64,000 bases of DNA from Sphingobium limneticum. Lineage in GTDB: Bacteria > Pseudomonadota > Alphaproteobacteria > Sphingomonadales > Sphingomonadaceae. The position numbers and the translations under genes are program-made. The DNA lies in contig NZ_VYPZ01000006.1 in the NCBI RefSeq assembly GCF_008710155.1, forward strand, positions 62,001-126,000, in the 5' to 3' direction. The notes below the pieces were generated by a model. That model was given only the letters and a program-made list of their open reading frames with translations. It was not told the origin of the DNA and did no database searches. Positions within the stretch are counted from its first letter, which is position 1, and each line of letters starts with the position of its first letter. This document shows, one piece after another, positions 1 through 7,640 of the stretch.

Positions 1-4
1 ACGC

Positions 5-544
5 ATGAGGATCATTTCGGGCCAATGGCGCGGCCGTCCGTTGACCGCGCCCAAGGGTGACGCGACCCGCCCCACCGGGGACCGGACGCGCGAGACGCTG
101 TTTTCCATGCTGCTCAGCCGTATCGGATCGTTCGAGGGACTGTCGGTGGGCGACTTTTTCGCCGGGTCGGGCGCGCTGGGGTTCGAGGCTCTGTCGCGCG
201 GTGCGGCCTCCTGCCTGTTCGTCGAGCAGGACAAGCCGGCGCTCGACGCGATCCGCGCCAATGGTGAGCGGCTGGGCATTCGCCCGGACGTCCGCGCCTC
301 CAGCGTCATGGCGCTGGGGTCGGCGTCCAAGCCGCTGGACCTCATTTTCATGGACCCGCCCTATGGCACCGGCGCGGGCCAGGTGGCGCTCGACAAGCTG
401 GCGCGGCTGGGTTGGACCAACGCCGCCAGCTGGATCAGCATCGAAACCGACCGGCGCGAGGATGTGGTGGTGAAGGGTTTTGCCGTCGACACCGTGCGCG
501 ATGTCGGCAAGGCGCGGATCACGCTGCTGCGCGCCGAGGAGTGA
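5..544 (+). CDS. rsmD: 16S rRNA (guanine(966)-N(2))-methyltransferase RsmD
   Basis: SAM-dependent methyltransferase that modifies G966 of 16S rRNA during 30S assembly in the cytoplasm. The 179-residue length is normal for RsmD. The protein opens with the family-typical MRIISG, followed by the RPTGDRTRE segment. The SAM-binding motif I is DFFAGSGALGFEALSRG (about residues 50-66). The catalytic NPPY-type motif is present as MDPPYG (about residue 118). The ATG lies only five bases from the window edge, so its ribosome-binding site cannot be seen, but the N-terminus matches the family. In alphaproteobacteria rsmD usually follows a pseudouridine synthase gene, which would lie just outside the window. 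Confidence 0.95.
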   Translation: MRIISGQWRGRPLTAPKGDATRPTGDRTRETLFSMLLSRIGSFEGLSVGDFFAGSGALGFEALSRGAASCLFVEQDKPALDAIRANGERLGIRPDVRASSVMALGSASKPLDLIFMDPPYGTGAGQVALDKLARLGWTNAASWISIETDRREDVVVKGFAVDTVRDVGKARITLLRAEE

Positions 545-600
545 AAACCGCCCACTCGCGTCGAACGAGACAGCGAGTTGGACAGTTAAACTGTATTTTT

Positions 601-641
601 GAGCCGAGGCTGGCGGCGCTGATGGCCGCCCGCCTCGGCTC
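601..641. repeat. GC-rich inverted repeat between convergent genes
   Basis: The segment folds into a long stem: GAGCCGAGG at the left pairs with CCTCGGCTC at the right, with an inner GGCGGC/GGCCGCC pairing. It lies between the stop of rsmD and the stop of the convergent minus-strand gene, so a transcription-termination or insulation role is plausible. Neither side has a proper U-run on the transcript side, so I do not call it a classical terminator. Confidence 0.4.
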
Positions 642-649
642 GCAATTCG

Positions 650-1123
650 TTAGCGCTTACGCCCCTTGGGCGCTTCGCCGCGATTGACGCAGCTGTCCTG
701 CACGGTGCGGGTACAGGTCGGATAGTCCTTCGCCTCGGTTGGCGCGGGCGTCATATTCCCACCCACTGTGACCGGATTGGAAGACGACCCCATCGGAGCC
801 GATGGATCCTTCGGTACGCCGGCGGGGGCTGGCGCCATGCCCGGATCGGCCGGAACCGCGCCGGTCGGCTGGCCGGCGTTGGGGTCAGGCTGCGGTGGCG
901 TTGGTGGGGTAGGCGCAGCGGGTGCGTCAGGCGCGACCGGAGCCGAAGGCGGCGTTGCAGCCGGATCGGCCGGGGCTGGTTCAGCCGGAGGCGTCATGGC
1001 GTCCGCGGGCGGCTTGCTCCCCTGTGCAGGCATACCCTGGGCAGGCATATCCTGCGCGATGGCAGCGCCGCCCGCTACAGCGAAGCTCAACATCGCAACG
1101 CCAGCTAGCATGATGGATTTCAT
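650..1123 (-). CDS. Secreted Pro/Ala-rich protein of unknown function
   Basis: I do not recognise a family. The product has a clear Sec signal peptide (MKSIMLAGVAMLSFAVAGG..AIA, cleavage about residue 23). A long low-complexity stretch rich in Pro, Ala, Asp and Gly follows, with repeated PAQGMPAQG and P-x-AP units. The short C-terminal part (about the last 35 residues) is less biased and has two cysteines (YPTCTRTVQDSCVNR) that could form a periplasmic disulfide. I chose ATG 1123 over the in-frame ATG at 1132 because AAAGG lies nine bases upstream of the former and abuts the latter. Likely periplasmic or envelope-associated; no function can be assigned. Confidence 0.7.
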   Translation of the reverse strand: MKSIMLAGVAMLSFAVAGGAAIAQDMPAQGMPAQGSKPPADAMTPPAEPAPADPAATPPSAPVAPDAPAAPTPPTPPQPDPNAGQPTGAVPADPGMAPAPAGVPKDPSAPMGSSSNPVTVGGNMTPAPTEAKDYPTCTRTVQDSCVNRGEAPKGRKR

Positions 1124-1250
1124 CGGGATCATCCTTTCCTATGTTCTGTTCTTCGCCCCGTTCAGGACCAAAACAGCGGTCGTGACACCCCCGTTCCATC
1201 CCGACGGTGAAGCGGTGCATACATAGGATAGGGCGAGTGGCGGTTTTGGC

Positions 1251-1649
1251 CTATGGCCCTTCGGGATAGCGGTCGAACGACGGCAGGTCGTGCGCCTTTT
1301 CCACCCATGGCAGGGCTTCGGCCATCTGAATCTGCGCCTGGGGCGGCAGGGCAGTCGGATCGTCCAACGTTCCCGTCTGGATATCGATCGCGCCGGGGAA
1401 AGCGACGGGATTGGTGTAGAAGACGCCGGTGCCGCAAGTGCCGCAGAAATGGCGCGTCGCATGCTCGGAGGATTGGTAGCGCACCGCCTCTCCCTCGATC
1501 TTTACCGCATCGTCCGGGAACAGCGCCCAACCGACCATCGGCGCGCCGGCGCTGGCGCGACAATCCTTGCAATGGCACAGCGCGCTATAGGCCGGGTCGC
1601 CGGTCGCTTCGTAGCGGATCGCCCCGCACTGGCATCGTCCCGTCAGCAT
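1251..1649 (-). CDS. GFA-family (Mss4-like fold) zinc protein
   Basis: Small cytoplasmic protein of the glutathione-dependent formaldehyde-activating enzyme (GFA) superfamily. The 132 residues show the usual order: a CQCGAIRYEATG N-terminus, then CHCKDCRASAG, then CGTCGTGVFY. These cysteines form the family's zinc sites. The fold is known, but most members have no proven substrate, so the name does not mean formaldehyde chemistry here. It is a single-gene unit with no functionally related neighbour. Confidence 0.85.
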   Translation of the reverse strand: MLTGRCQCGAIRYEATGDPAYSALCHCKDCRASAGAPMVGWALFPDDAVKIEGEAVRYQSSEHATRHFCGTCGTGVFYTNPVAFPGAIDIQTGTLDDPTALPPQAQIQMAEALPWVEKAHDLPSFDRYPEGP

Positions 1650-1765
1650 CGTCCCTTGCTCCCTTGCATGATTCGCCTTTTGTTCTCATAGAAGCCCCAT
1701 CGCCGCAAGAGGCCGTTCCCGTCGCGCCCCTTGCCCATGCACCATCCCATGCCTAGTTGATCCAT

Positions 1766-4042
1766 ATGACCGTTCCTGCCCCCTCCCCCAATGATCCGCC
1801 CTATCTGGATGGGTTGAACCCGCCGCAGCGAGAGGCGGTGCTGACGACGGAGGGACCGGTGCTGGTGCTGGCCGGCGCCGGCACGGGCAAGACGGCGGCG
1901 CTGACCGCGCGGCTGGCGCATCTGATCGGCACGCGCCGCGCCTGGCCGTCCGAGATATTGGCGGTGACCTTCACCAACAAGGCGGCGCGGGAAATGCGCG
2001 CACGGGTCGGCCGGATGATCGGCGATGCGGTGGAGGGCATGCCATGGCTCGGTACCTTCCACGCCATCGCGGCCAAGATGCTGCGCCGCCATGCCGAACT
2101 GGTGGGCCTGCAATCCAATTTCACCATCCTCGACACCGACGATCAGCTGCGGTTGCTCAAGCAACTGGTGCAGGCGGAGGGGATTGACGAAAAACGCTGG
2201 CCGGTGCGGCAGTTGGCGGGCCTGATCGACCAGTGGAAGAATAAGGGCTGGACCCCGGCCGACGTCGGCGCAGGCGAGGCGGAAGGATATGCCAACGGCA
2301 AGGGGCAGAAGCTTTACGCCGCCTATCAGGCCCGACTGCGCGATGTAAATGCGTGTGATTTCGGTGACTTGCTGCTCCACACTCTCACGATTTTGAAGAC
2401 GCATCGCGACGTGCTGGAGCAATATCAGCAGAAATTTCGCTACATCATGGTGGACGAATATCAGGACACCAATAGCAGCCAATATCTGTGGCTGCGGCTG
2501 CTGGCGCAGACGCGCAAGAATATCTGCTGCGTGGGCGACGACGACCAATCGATCTACTCATGGCGCGGCGCAGAAGTCGCCAATATCCTGCGGTTCGAAA
2601 AGGATTTTCCCGGCGCGACCATCATCCGGCTGGAGCAGAATTATCGCTCCACGCCGCATATCCTGGGTGCGGCATCCGGGGTCATTGCGGAAAATGGCAA
2701 TCGCCTGGGCAAGACGCTGTGGACCGATATCGACGTCGGCGAAAAGGTGAAGGTCGTCGGCATATGGGACGGGCCGGAGGAAGCGCGGCGCGTCGGCGAA
2801 GAGATTGAAGCGGTCGAGCGTAGCGGCGGATCGCTGGACGAGGTGGCGATCCTGGTCCGCGCCCAGCATCAGACCCGCGAGTTCGAAGACCGGTTCATCC
2901 AGATCGGACTGCCCTATCGCATCGTCGGCGGCTTCCGTTTCTACGAACGCGCCGAAATTCGCGATGCGCTGGCCTATTTGCGGCTGGTGAACCAGCCTGC
3001 CGACGATCTGGCGTTCGAACGCATCGTCAACGTGCCCAAGCGCGGGCTTGGCGACAAGGCGGTGGAGAAATTGCACCGGCTGGCACGCGCGGAAGGCATA
3101 CCGCTGGCGCTGGCGGCGGCGCGCATCCTGGACACCGATGAGTTGACGCCGCAGGCGCGACGGTCGCTGGGCAATTTCATCGGCGATCTGGCACGCTGGC
3201 GCGATCGGGCCGGGCAACTGCCCCATGCCGAACTGGCGCGGCAGATATTGGACGAGAGCGGCTATACCGCCATGTTGCAGGCCGAACGCACGACCGAAAG
3301 CGCCGGGCGGCTGGAAAACCTGTCCGAACTCGCCCGCGCGATGGAAGAATATGAGACGCTGGGCGCCTTCCTGGAGCATGTCTCCCTCGTCATGGACAAT
3401 GAGGCGCAGGCGGACGAGCGCAAGATCACGATCATGACCATCCACGCCGCCAAGGGGCTGGAGTTCGACACGGTGTTTCTGGCCGGTTGGGAGGAAGGCA
3501 TCTTCCCGTCGCAGCGCGCGCTGGACGAAGGCGGCCTCAACAGCCTGGAGGAGGAACGGCGGCTTGCCTATGTGGCGATTACGCGCGCGCGCAAGCGCTG
3601 CACCATCCTGCACGCCGCCAATCGCCGCATCTATGGGCAATGGACCAGCAGCATCCCGTCGCGATTCGTCGGCGAATTGCCGCCCGAACATGTCGAATCG
3701 GAAAGCAGCATGTCGGGCGGCGCATCTTTATGGCGAGCCAACTGGTCGGAACGGGACGACCCCTTCGCCAATGTCGCACGCGGCAGCGGACGCGGGCCAG
3801 GCTGGCAGCGGGCGCAGTCCACCGGCCAATTCAGCAAGGAACCGGTGCGGATCGTGGAGGCGCGGGCATCGGCCGTGTCACTGGGCAACAAGGGGCGCAA
3901 CGACATGAGCATCGGCCTGCGCGTCTTCCACCAGAAATTCGGCTATGGCAGCGTCGCGGAGATCGAGGGCAACAAGCTGGAGATCGATTTCGAAACGGCC
4001 GGGCGCAAGCGCGTGATGGACAGTTTCGTTCAGCCGGCTTGA
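1766..4042 (+). CDS. uvrD: ATP-dependent DNA helicase UvrD/PcrA
   Basis: Superfamily 1A 3'-5' DNA helicase for nucleotide excision and mismatch repair. The motifs appear in order: LNPPQREAV (Q motif), Walker A AGAGTGKT at residues 36-43, TFTNKAAREM (Ia), VDEYQDTN (Walker B, about residue 229), GDDDQSIYSWRGA (III, about 257), EQNYRST (IV), TIHAAKGLEFD (V) and VAITRARKR (VI). The C-terminus (about 708-758) carries the Tudor-like UvrD/PcrA tail (VFHQKFGYGSVAEI). ATG 1766 is preferred to the in-frame TTG at 1757, giving 758 residues, close to the usual family length. The 3' end overlaps the convergent GAF-protein gene by 13 bases. uvrD rather than pcrA is a naming choice. Confidence 0.95.
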   Translation: MTVPAPSPNDPPYLDGLNPPQREAVLTTEGPVLVLAGAGTGKTAALTARLAHLIGTRRAWPSEILAVTFTNKAAREMRARVGRMIGDAVEGMPWLGTFHAIAAKMLRRHAELVGLQSNFTILDTDDQLRLLKQLVQAEGIDEKRWPVRQLAGLIDQWKNKGWTPADVGAGEAEGYANGKGQKLYAAYQARLRDVNACDFGDLLLHTLTILKTHRDVLEQYQQKFRYIMVDEYQDTNSSQYLWLRLLAQTRKNICCVGDDDQSIYSWRGAEVANILRFEKDFPGATIIRLEQNYRSTPHILGAASGVIAENGNRLGKTLWTDIDVGEKVKVVGIWDGPEEARRVGEEIEAVERSGGSLDEVAILVRAQHQTREFEDRFIQIGLPYRIVGGFRFYERAEIRDALAYLRLVNQPADDLAFERIVNVPKRGLGDKAVEKLHRLARAEGIPLALAAARILDTDELTPQARRSLGNFIGDLARWRDRAGQLPHAELARQILDESGYTAMLQAERTTESAGRLENLSELARAMEEYETLGAFLEHVSLVMDNEAQADERKITIMTIHAAKGLEFDTVFLAGWEEGIFPSQRALDEGGLNSLEEERRLAYVAITRARKRCTILHAANRRIYGQWTSSIPSRFVGELPPEHVESESSMSGGASLWRANWSERDDPFANVARGSGRGPGWQRAQSTGQFSKEPVRIVEARASAVSLGNKGRNDMSIGLRVFHQKFGYGSVAEIEGNKLEIDFETAGRKRVMDSFVQPA

Positions 4043-4554
4043 GGGCGGGATGCTGACGCCGATATCGATTCCGGTGCGGCGCAGAGTTTGGCGGACAGGA
4101 TAGTAGTGACATCGTTGGCGAACCCTTCGATGGTCGCCACTGTCGCCGCATTGCTGATCAGGCGCGGTTCGGGATCGATCGCGCAAAGCGTGCCATAAAA
4201 GCTGCCGTCCGACAGGATCAGCGGGAAAGAGGCGTAGCTTTTGAAACCGTAGAAGCGCGGCACCGGATGCCGTTGCCAGGCGATGTCGGCATCGACATGG
4301 TCGATCACCACATAATTTTCGGTCTGGCGGATATCGTTGCAGATGGTCATCTGCACCTCCAGTTCCGCGCCGGGTTCCAACCCGAAGGCGATCTTGTCCA
4401 ACACCTGGCAGGCGATCCACCGATCTTCGGTCACGCGCGCCACCGCAGCAAAGCCCATATGCGTCGCCTGGCACAGGCGCACCAATATGGCGCGGATCGC
4501 GTCGTCATCGCCCTGCGCGGCGGCCTGAACGGCTAATTCATCCTTCATACCCAT
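4030..4554 (-). CDS. GAF-domain sensor protein
   Basis: Single GAF domain of about 174 residues with no output domain. The visible signatures are AVARVTEDRWIACQVLD, FGLEPGAELEVQ, TICNDIR and a FYGFKSYASFPLILSDGSFYGTLCAIDP core, as in GAF modules of alphaproteobacterial light- or redox-sensing proteins. No kinase, GGDEF or HTH part follows. The cysteine in TICND is in a region where some GAF proteins bind bilin, but there is no phytochrome context, so the ligand is unknown. The start is uncertain (ATG 4554 or 4548); upstream codons up to 4623 do not look like coding sequence. Confidence 0.8.
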   Translation of the reverse strand: MGMKDELAVQAAAQGDDDAIRAILVRLCQATHMGFAAVARVTEDRWIACQVLDKIAFGLEPGAELEVQMTICNDIRQTENYVVIDHVDADIAWQRHPVPRFYGFKSYASFPLILSDGSFYGTLCAIDPEPRLISNAATVATIEGFANDVTTILSAKLCAAPESISASASRPQAG

Positions 4555-4693
4555 CGAATGGCAGGAAAGCGCGCCCTTGGCCAGTGGGGAGGCTGTGGCG
4601 GCGGGAGAGAATCGCAATGGCAATGGCAGCGGCGATGGCGCTGACAGCGACGCAAGAAGGCGTGTGGTCCTGCATATGGAATTTGATGAAAAT

Positions 4694-4769
4694 TGGTGGA
4701 GCCTAGCGGGATCGAACCGCTGACCTCCTGCATGCCATGCAGGCGCTCTCCCAGCTGAGCTAAGGCCCC
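4694..4769 (-). tRNA. tRNA-Ala(GGC), copy 1
   Basis: The reverse strand folds into a complete cloverleaf of 76 nt: acceptor GGGGCCT/AGGCTCC, D-arm GCTCAGCTGGGAGAGC, anticodon stem CCTGC/GCAGG around the loop ATGGCAT with anticodon GGC (decodes GCC), and T-arm GCGGTTCGATCCCGC. CCA is encoded. Its sequence is identical to the copy 86 bases away. Confidence 0.97.
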
Positions 4770-4855
4770 ATCCTGTGCGGCCTGGCCGTCACATCATGGT
4801 CAGACCATGTCCGGCACTGCCGTCGGTCTTATGTATATTCCGCCAGAAGCGAAAT

Positions 4856-4931
4856 TGGTGGAGCCTAGCGGGATCGAACCGCTGACCTCCTGCATGCCAT
4901 GCAGGCGCTCTCCCAGCTGAGCTAAGGCCCC
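4856..4931 (-). tRNA. tRNA-Ala(GGC), copy 2
   Basis: This is an identical 76-nt duplicate of the neighbouring tRNA-Ala, including the encoded CCA and a few bases of 3' flank (AATT). It is transcribed in the same direction and lies upstream of copy 1, so the two can form one transcript. The anticodon is GGC. Confidence 0.97.
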
Positions 4932-5018
4932 GTACCAGTGAGGCGCCGCTTGGGTTCGGCGCCTCGGAGGTCGCTGCCTCTAGGGTCGTCCGACCCCGTT
5001 GGCAAGCAGAAATTTCAC

Positions 5019-5351
5019 TTAATTATCGTCGTTGTCGTCGTCACCGGCGGCATCGACGCCCAGGTCGTCGTCACCACCCAGATCGACGTCATTATCCGGC
5101 GAATCGCCGTCGTCATCGACGTCGATGTCCAGATCGTCGTCAGCCGTTTCCAGCTCACCATCTGCGGTTTCGATCACCTTCTTGGGCGCCGCTTCCTCAT
5201 AAGGCAGCGGCTGCTTCGATTTCAGCACCGGTTCCGGTTCCCAGGCACTGTTGCAATTGATGCAGGTGACCGGATCGTCCTTGCCCAGGTCGTAGAAGCG
5301 AGTCGCGCATTTTGGGCAGGTCCGCTTCGTGCCCCATTCAGCCTTCACCAT
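5019..5351 (-). CDS. FYDLN acid protein (TIGR02300 family)
   Basis: Small alphaproteobacterial protein of 110 residues. The N-terminal third is a zinc-ribbon-like module: MVKAEWGTKRTCPKC, then RFYDLGKDDPVTCINC, giving two CxxC pairs. From about residue 65 to the end the chain is a very acidic tail of Asp/Glu runs. This layout defines the FYDLN-acid family of unknown function. ATG 5351 is chosen because it begins directly at the conserved MVKxEWGTKR; an open frame continues further upstream but only mirrors aroA on the other strand. It is divergent from aroA, with about 147 bases between the starts. Confidence 0.9.
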   Translation of the reverse strand: MVKAEWGTKRTCPKCATRFYDLGKDDPVTCINCNSAWEPEPVLKSKQPLPYEEAAPKKVIETADGELETADDDLDIDVDDDGDSPDNDVDLGGDDDLGVDAAGDDDNDDN

Positions 5352-5498
5352 GTCCGGCCTGTTCCTTCTTCGATGCTTCAAACAGAAATCACGCGGCGCA
5401 ACGCTTGTTGCCCGCGAAACGTCGGGCGCCTTGCCATAGCGGGATCGCGCTGTCAAAAGCCGCTCGCATTTTTTCGGTTCCAACACAATGGATACCCC

Positions 5499-6839
5499 GT
5501 GACCCAGCATGACGATCAAGCCACCCCCCGCACCTTCTCCGCCGCGCCAGCCTTGGCCGGCAGCGTCACCGTGCCGGGCGACAAAAGCATTTCCCACCGG
5601 TCGCTGATGCTGTCGGCGCTGGCCGTGGGCGAAAGCCGGGTCGAAGGCCTGCTGGAGGGCGAGGATGTGCTGGCCACCGCCGCCGCCATGCGGGCGATGG
5701 GCGCAACGATCGAGCGCGACGACGATGGCGTATGGCATATCCATGGCGTGGGCGTCGGCGGCCTGCTCCAGCCCGAAACCGCGCTGGACATGGGCAATAG
5801 CGGTACATCGACGCGCCTGTTGATGGGCCTGCTCGCCAGCCATGACCTGACCGCGACCTTCGTGGGCGACGCATCGCTGAGCAAGCGGCCGATGGCGCGC
5901 GTCACCGATCCGCTGTCGCGCATCGGCGCCAGCTTCACGACCAGTCCCGGCGACCGCCTGCCGCTGACGATGAAGGGCGCCTGCCCTGCCGTACCGCTGG
6001 ACTATACCCTGCCCGTCGCATCGGCGCAGGTGAAGTCGGCGGTCCTGCTGGCCGGCCTCAATACGCCGGGCATCACCCGCGTGGTCGAGCCGATCCCGAC
6101 CCGCGACCATAGCGAACGGATGCTCAAGGGCTTTGGCGCGGATCTGAATGTCGAGACGCAGGCGGACGGTACGCGCATCATCACGCTGGTCGGCGAAGCG
6201 GAATTGAAGCCGCAGAATATCGTCGTGCCGGGCGACCCCTCCTCCGCCGCCTTCCCGATGGTCGCGGCGCTTCTGGTACCGGGGTCGCAGGTGACGATCG
6301 CCAATGTGGGCCTCAACGGCACGCGTGCGGGTTTGATCGACCTGCTGCGTGAGATGGGTGGGTCGATCGAGGTGGTGAACGCTCGTGAAGTGGGTGGCGA
6401 GCCGGTCGGCGACCTGATCGTCACCGCGTCGGCCTTAAAGGGCGTCGAACCCGACCCCGCCCGCGCGCCGAGCATGATCGACGAATATCCCGTCGCCTTC
6501 ATCGCCGCCGCATTTGCGCAAGGGCGCAGCATCTTCCGCGGGCTGGACGAATTGCGGGTCAAGGAATCCGACCGCATCGCCACAATGGCGCAGGGGCTGC
6601 GCGCGATCGGCGTGACGGTCGAGGAACTGGAAGACGGCATCATCATCGAGGGCAGCGGCGGCGCGCTCCTGCCCGGCGGCGGGCCGATCGCGACCAAGCT
6701 GGACCATCGCATCGCCATGAGCTTCGCGGTCGCCGGCCTCATTTCGAAGGATGGCGTCACCATCGACGATATGCGCCCGGTCGCGACCAGCTTCCCGACC
6801 TTCCTGCCCCTGCTTCAGTCGCTGGGCGCGATCGCATGA
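5499..6839 (+). CDS. aroA: 3-phosphoshikimate 1-carboxyvinyltransferase (EPSP synthase, class II-like)
   Basis: Sixth step of the shikimate pathway: phosphoenolpyruvate plus shikimate-3-phosphate gives EPSP. At 446 residues it has the family length. Motifs include PGDKSISHRS near the N-terminus, NSGTSTR, GDASLSKRP, SAQVKSA, RDHSERML and LNGTRAG. RDHSE, GDKS, SAQVK and NGTR fit the published class II (CP4-type) signatures, while the alanine of CP4 NAATGCR is glycine here. GTG 5499 is chosen because it leaves a short tail before the conserved PRTF..GSVTVPGDKS start; the frame stays open much further upstream across the tRNA, which is not coding. Its TGA overlaps the cmk start (ATGA), so the two are translationally coupled. 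Confidence 0.95.
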   Translation: MTQHDDQATPRTFSAAPALAGSVTVPGDKSISHRSLMLSALAVGESRVEGLLEGEDVLATAAAMRAMGATIERDDDGVWHIHGVGVGGLLQPETALDMGNSGTSTRLLMGLLASHDLTATFVGDASLSKRPMARVTDPLSRIGASFTTSPGDRLPLTMKGACPAVPLDYTLPVASAQVKSAVLLAGLNTPGITRVVEPIPTRDHSERMLKGFGADLNVETQADGTRIITLVGEAELKPQNIVVPGDPSSAAFPMVAALLVPGSQVTIANVGLNGTRAGLIDLLREMGGSIEVVNAREVGGEPVGDLIVTASALKGVEPDPARAPSMIDEYPVAFIAAAFAQGRSIFRGLDELRVKESDRIATMAQGLRAIGVTVEELEDGIIIEGSGGALLPGGGPIATKLDHRIAMSFAVAGLISKDGVTIDDMRPVATSFPTFLPLLQSLGAIA

Positions 6840-7465
6840 TCATCGCCGTCGACGGACCCGCCGCATCGGGCAAGGGCACCATCGCCAAGGCGCTGGGCCG
6901 CCATTATGACCTGCCCGTACTGGATACCGGCCTGCTCTACCGCGCGGTCGGCCTGTCCGTGCTGAAGGCCGGCGGCGACCCGGACCTAGAGGCCGATGCG
7001 CTCGCCGCCGCCGGCTTCGACGACGATATCCTGTCCGACCCGGCACTGCGCAGCGAAGCGGTCGGCAGCCTGGCGTCGCGCGTGTCCGTGCATCAGAGCG
7101 TGCGCGATGCGCTGATCAAACGGCAGCGCGACTTCGCCACTCAACCGGGCGGCGCGATCCTGGACGGGCGCGATATCGGCACGGTTATCGCCCCCGATGC
7201 CGACGCCAAGATCTTCGTCACCGCAAGCGTGCAGGTGCGCGCCGATCGCCGGTTCAAGGATGCGCTCGGCCATGGCGGCCATCCCGATATGAATAGCCTG
7301 ATCGCCGACATTCAGGCCCGCGATACCCGCGACATGAGCCGCGACCATGCCCCGCTCAAGCAGGCGCCGGGCGCGGACTTGCTAGATACGAGCGATTTGA
7401 CTATAGACGCGGCCGTCCAGCGGGCGATCGCGCTTGTGGACGCTCAGCTTGAAGGTCGCCCCTGA
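6836..7465 (+). CDS. cmk: Cytidylate kinase
   Basis: Phosphorylates CMP and dCMP with ATP in the cytoplasm. The P-loop is GPAASGKGT at residues 7-15, followed by the LDTGLLYR substrate segment and the LDGRDIGTVIAPDADAKIFVTAS motif. The C-terminal RDTRDMSRDHAPLKQAPGA is the usual lid and nucleoside region. Length 209 is normal. It starts within the aroA stop codon, and the aroA-cmk-rpsA order is conserved in many alphaproteobacteria. A terminator hairpin follows it. Confidence 0.97.
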   Translation: MIIAVDGPAASGKGTIAKALGRHYDLPVLDTGLLYRAVGLSVLKAGGDPDLEADALAAAGFDDDILSDPALRSEAVGSLASRVSVHQSVRDALIKRQRDFATQPGGAILDGRDIGTVIAPDADAKIFVTASVQVRADRRFKDALGHGGHPDMNSLIADIQARDTRDMSRDHAPLKQAPGADLLDTSDLTIDAAVQRAIALVDAQLEGRP

Positions 7466-7480
7466 GGGATGACCCGACAA

Positions 7481-7507
7481 GGCGCGCGGAGTTTCCGGGC
7501 GCCCTTT
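7481..7507 (+). terminator. Rho-independent terminator after cmk
   Basis: The stem GGCGC-x-CGGA pairs with TCCG-x-GCGCC around a three-base loop and is followed by CTTTTC. It lies 15 bases after the cmk stop and separates aroA-cmk from rpsA. Confidence 0.65.
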
Positions 7508-7640
7508 TCGCTTATCTCGCCTGCGCGTTTCACGGCCGTAACCCTTTGGATACGCGGCGGATATTCGGTCCGGCGCGTGGTTTGGCCAAAGACCATCGGA
7601 TACAACCGATTGGCCAGCAATGATGAGTGAAGGACCAACC

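Noticed and set aside
768..1226. Gly/Ala-rich plus-strand frame opposite the Pro/Ala-rich secreted protein
   Set aside because: It is the complement of the proline-rich repeats; the minus-strand gene has the signal peptide and a ribosome-binding site.
4938..5498. N-terminal extension of aroA through the tRNA-Ala flank
   Set aside because: The translation is Val/Ile/Asp-rich antisense of the FYDLN acidic tail and has no counterpart in AroA proteins.
5352..6110. Upstream extension of the FYDLN gene into aroA
   Set aside because: The conserved start MVKAEWG lies at 5351; the extension is the complement of aroA.
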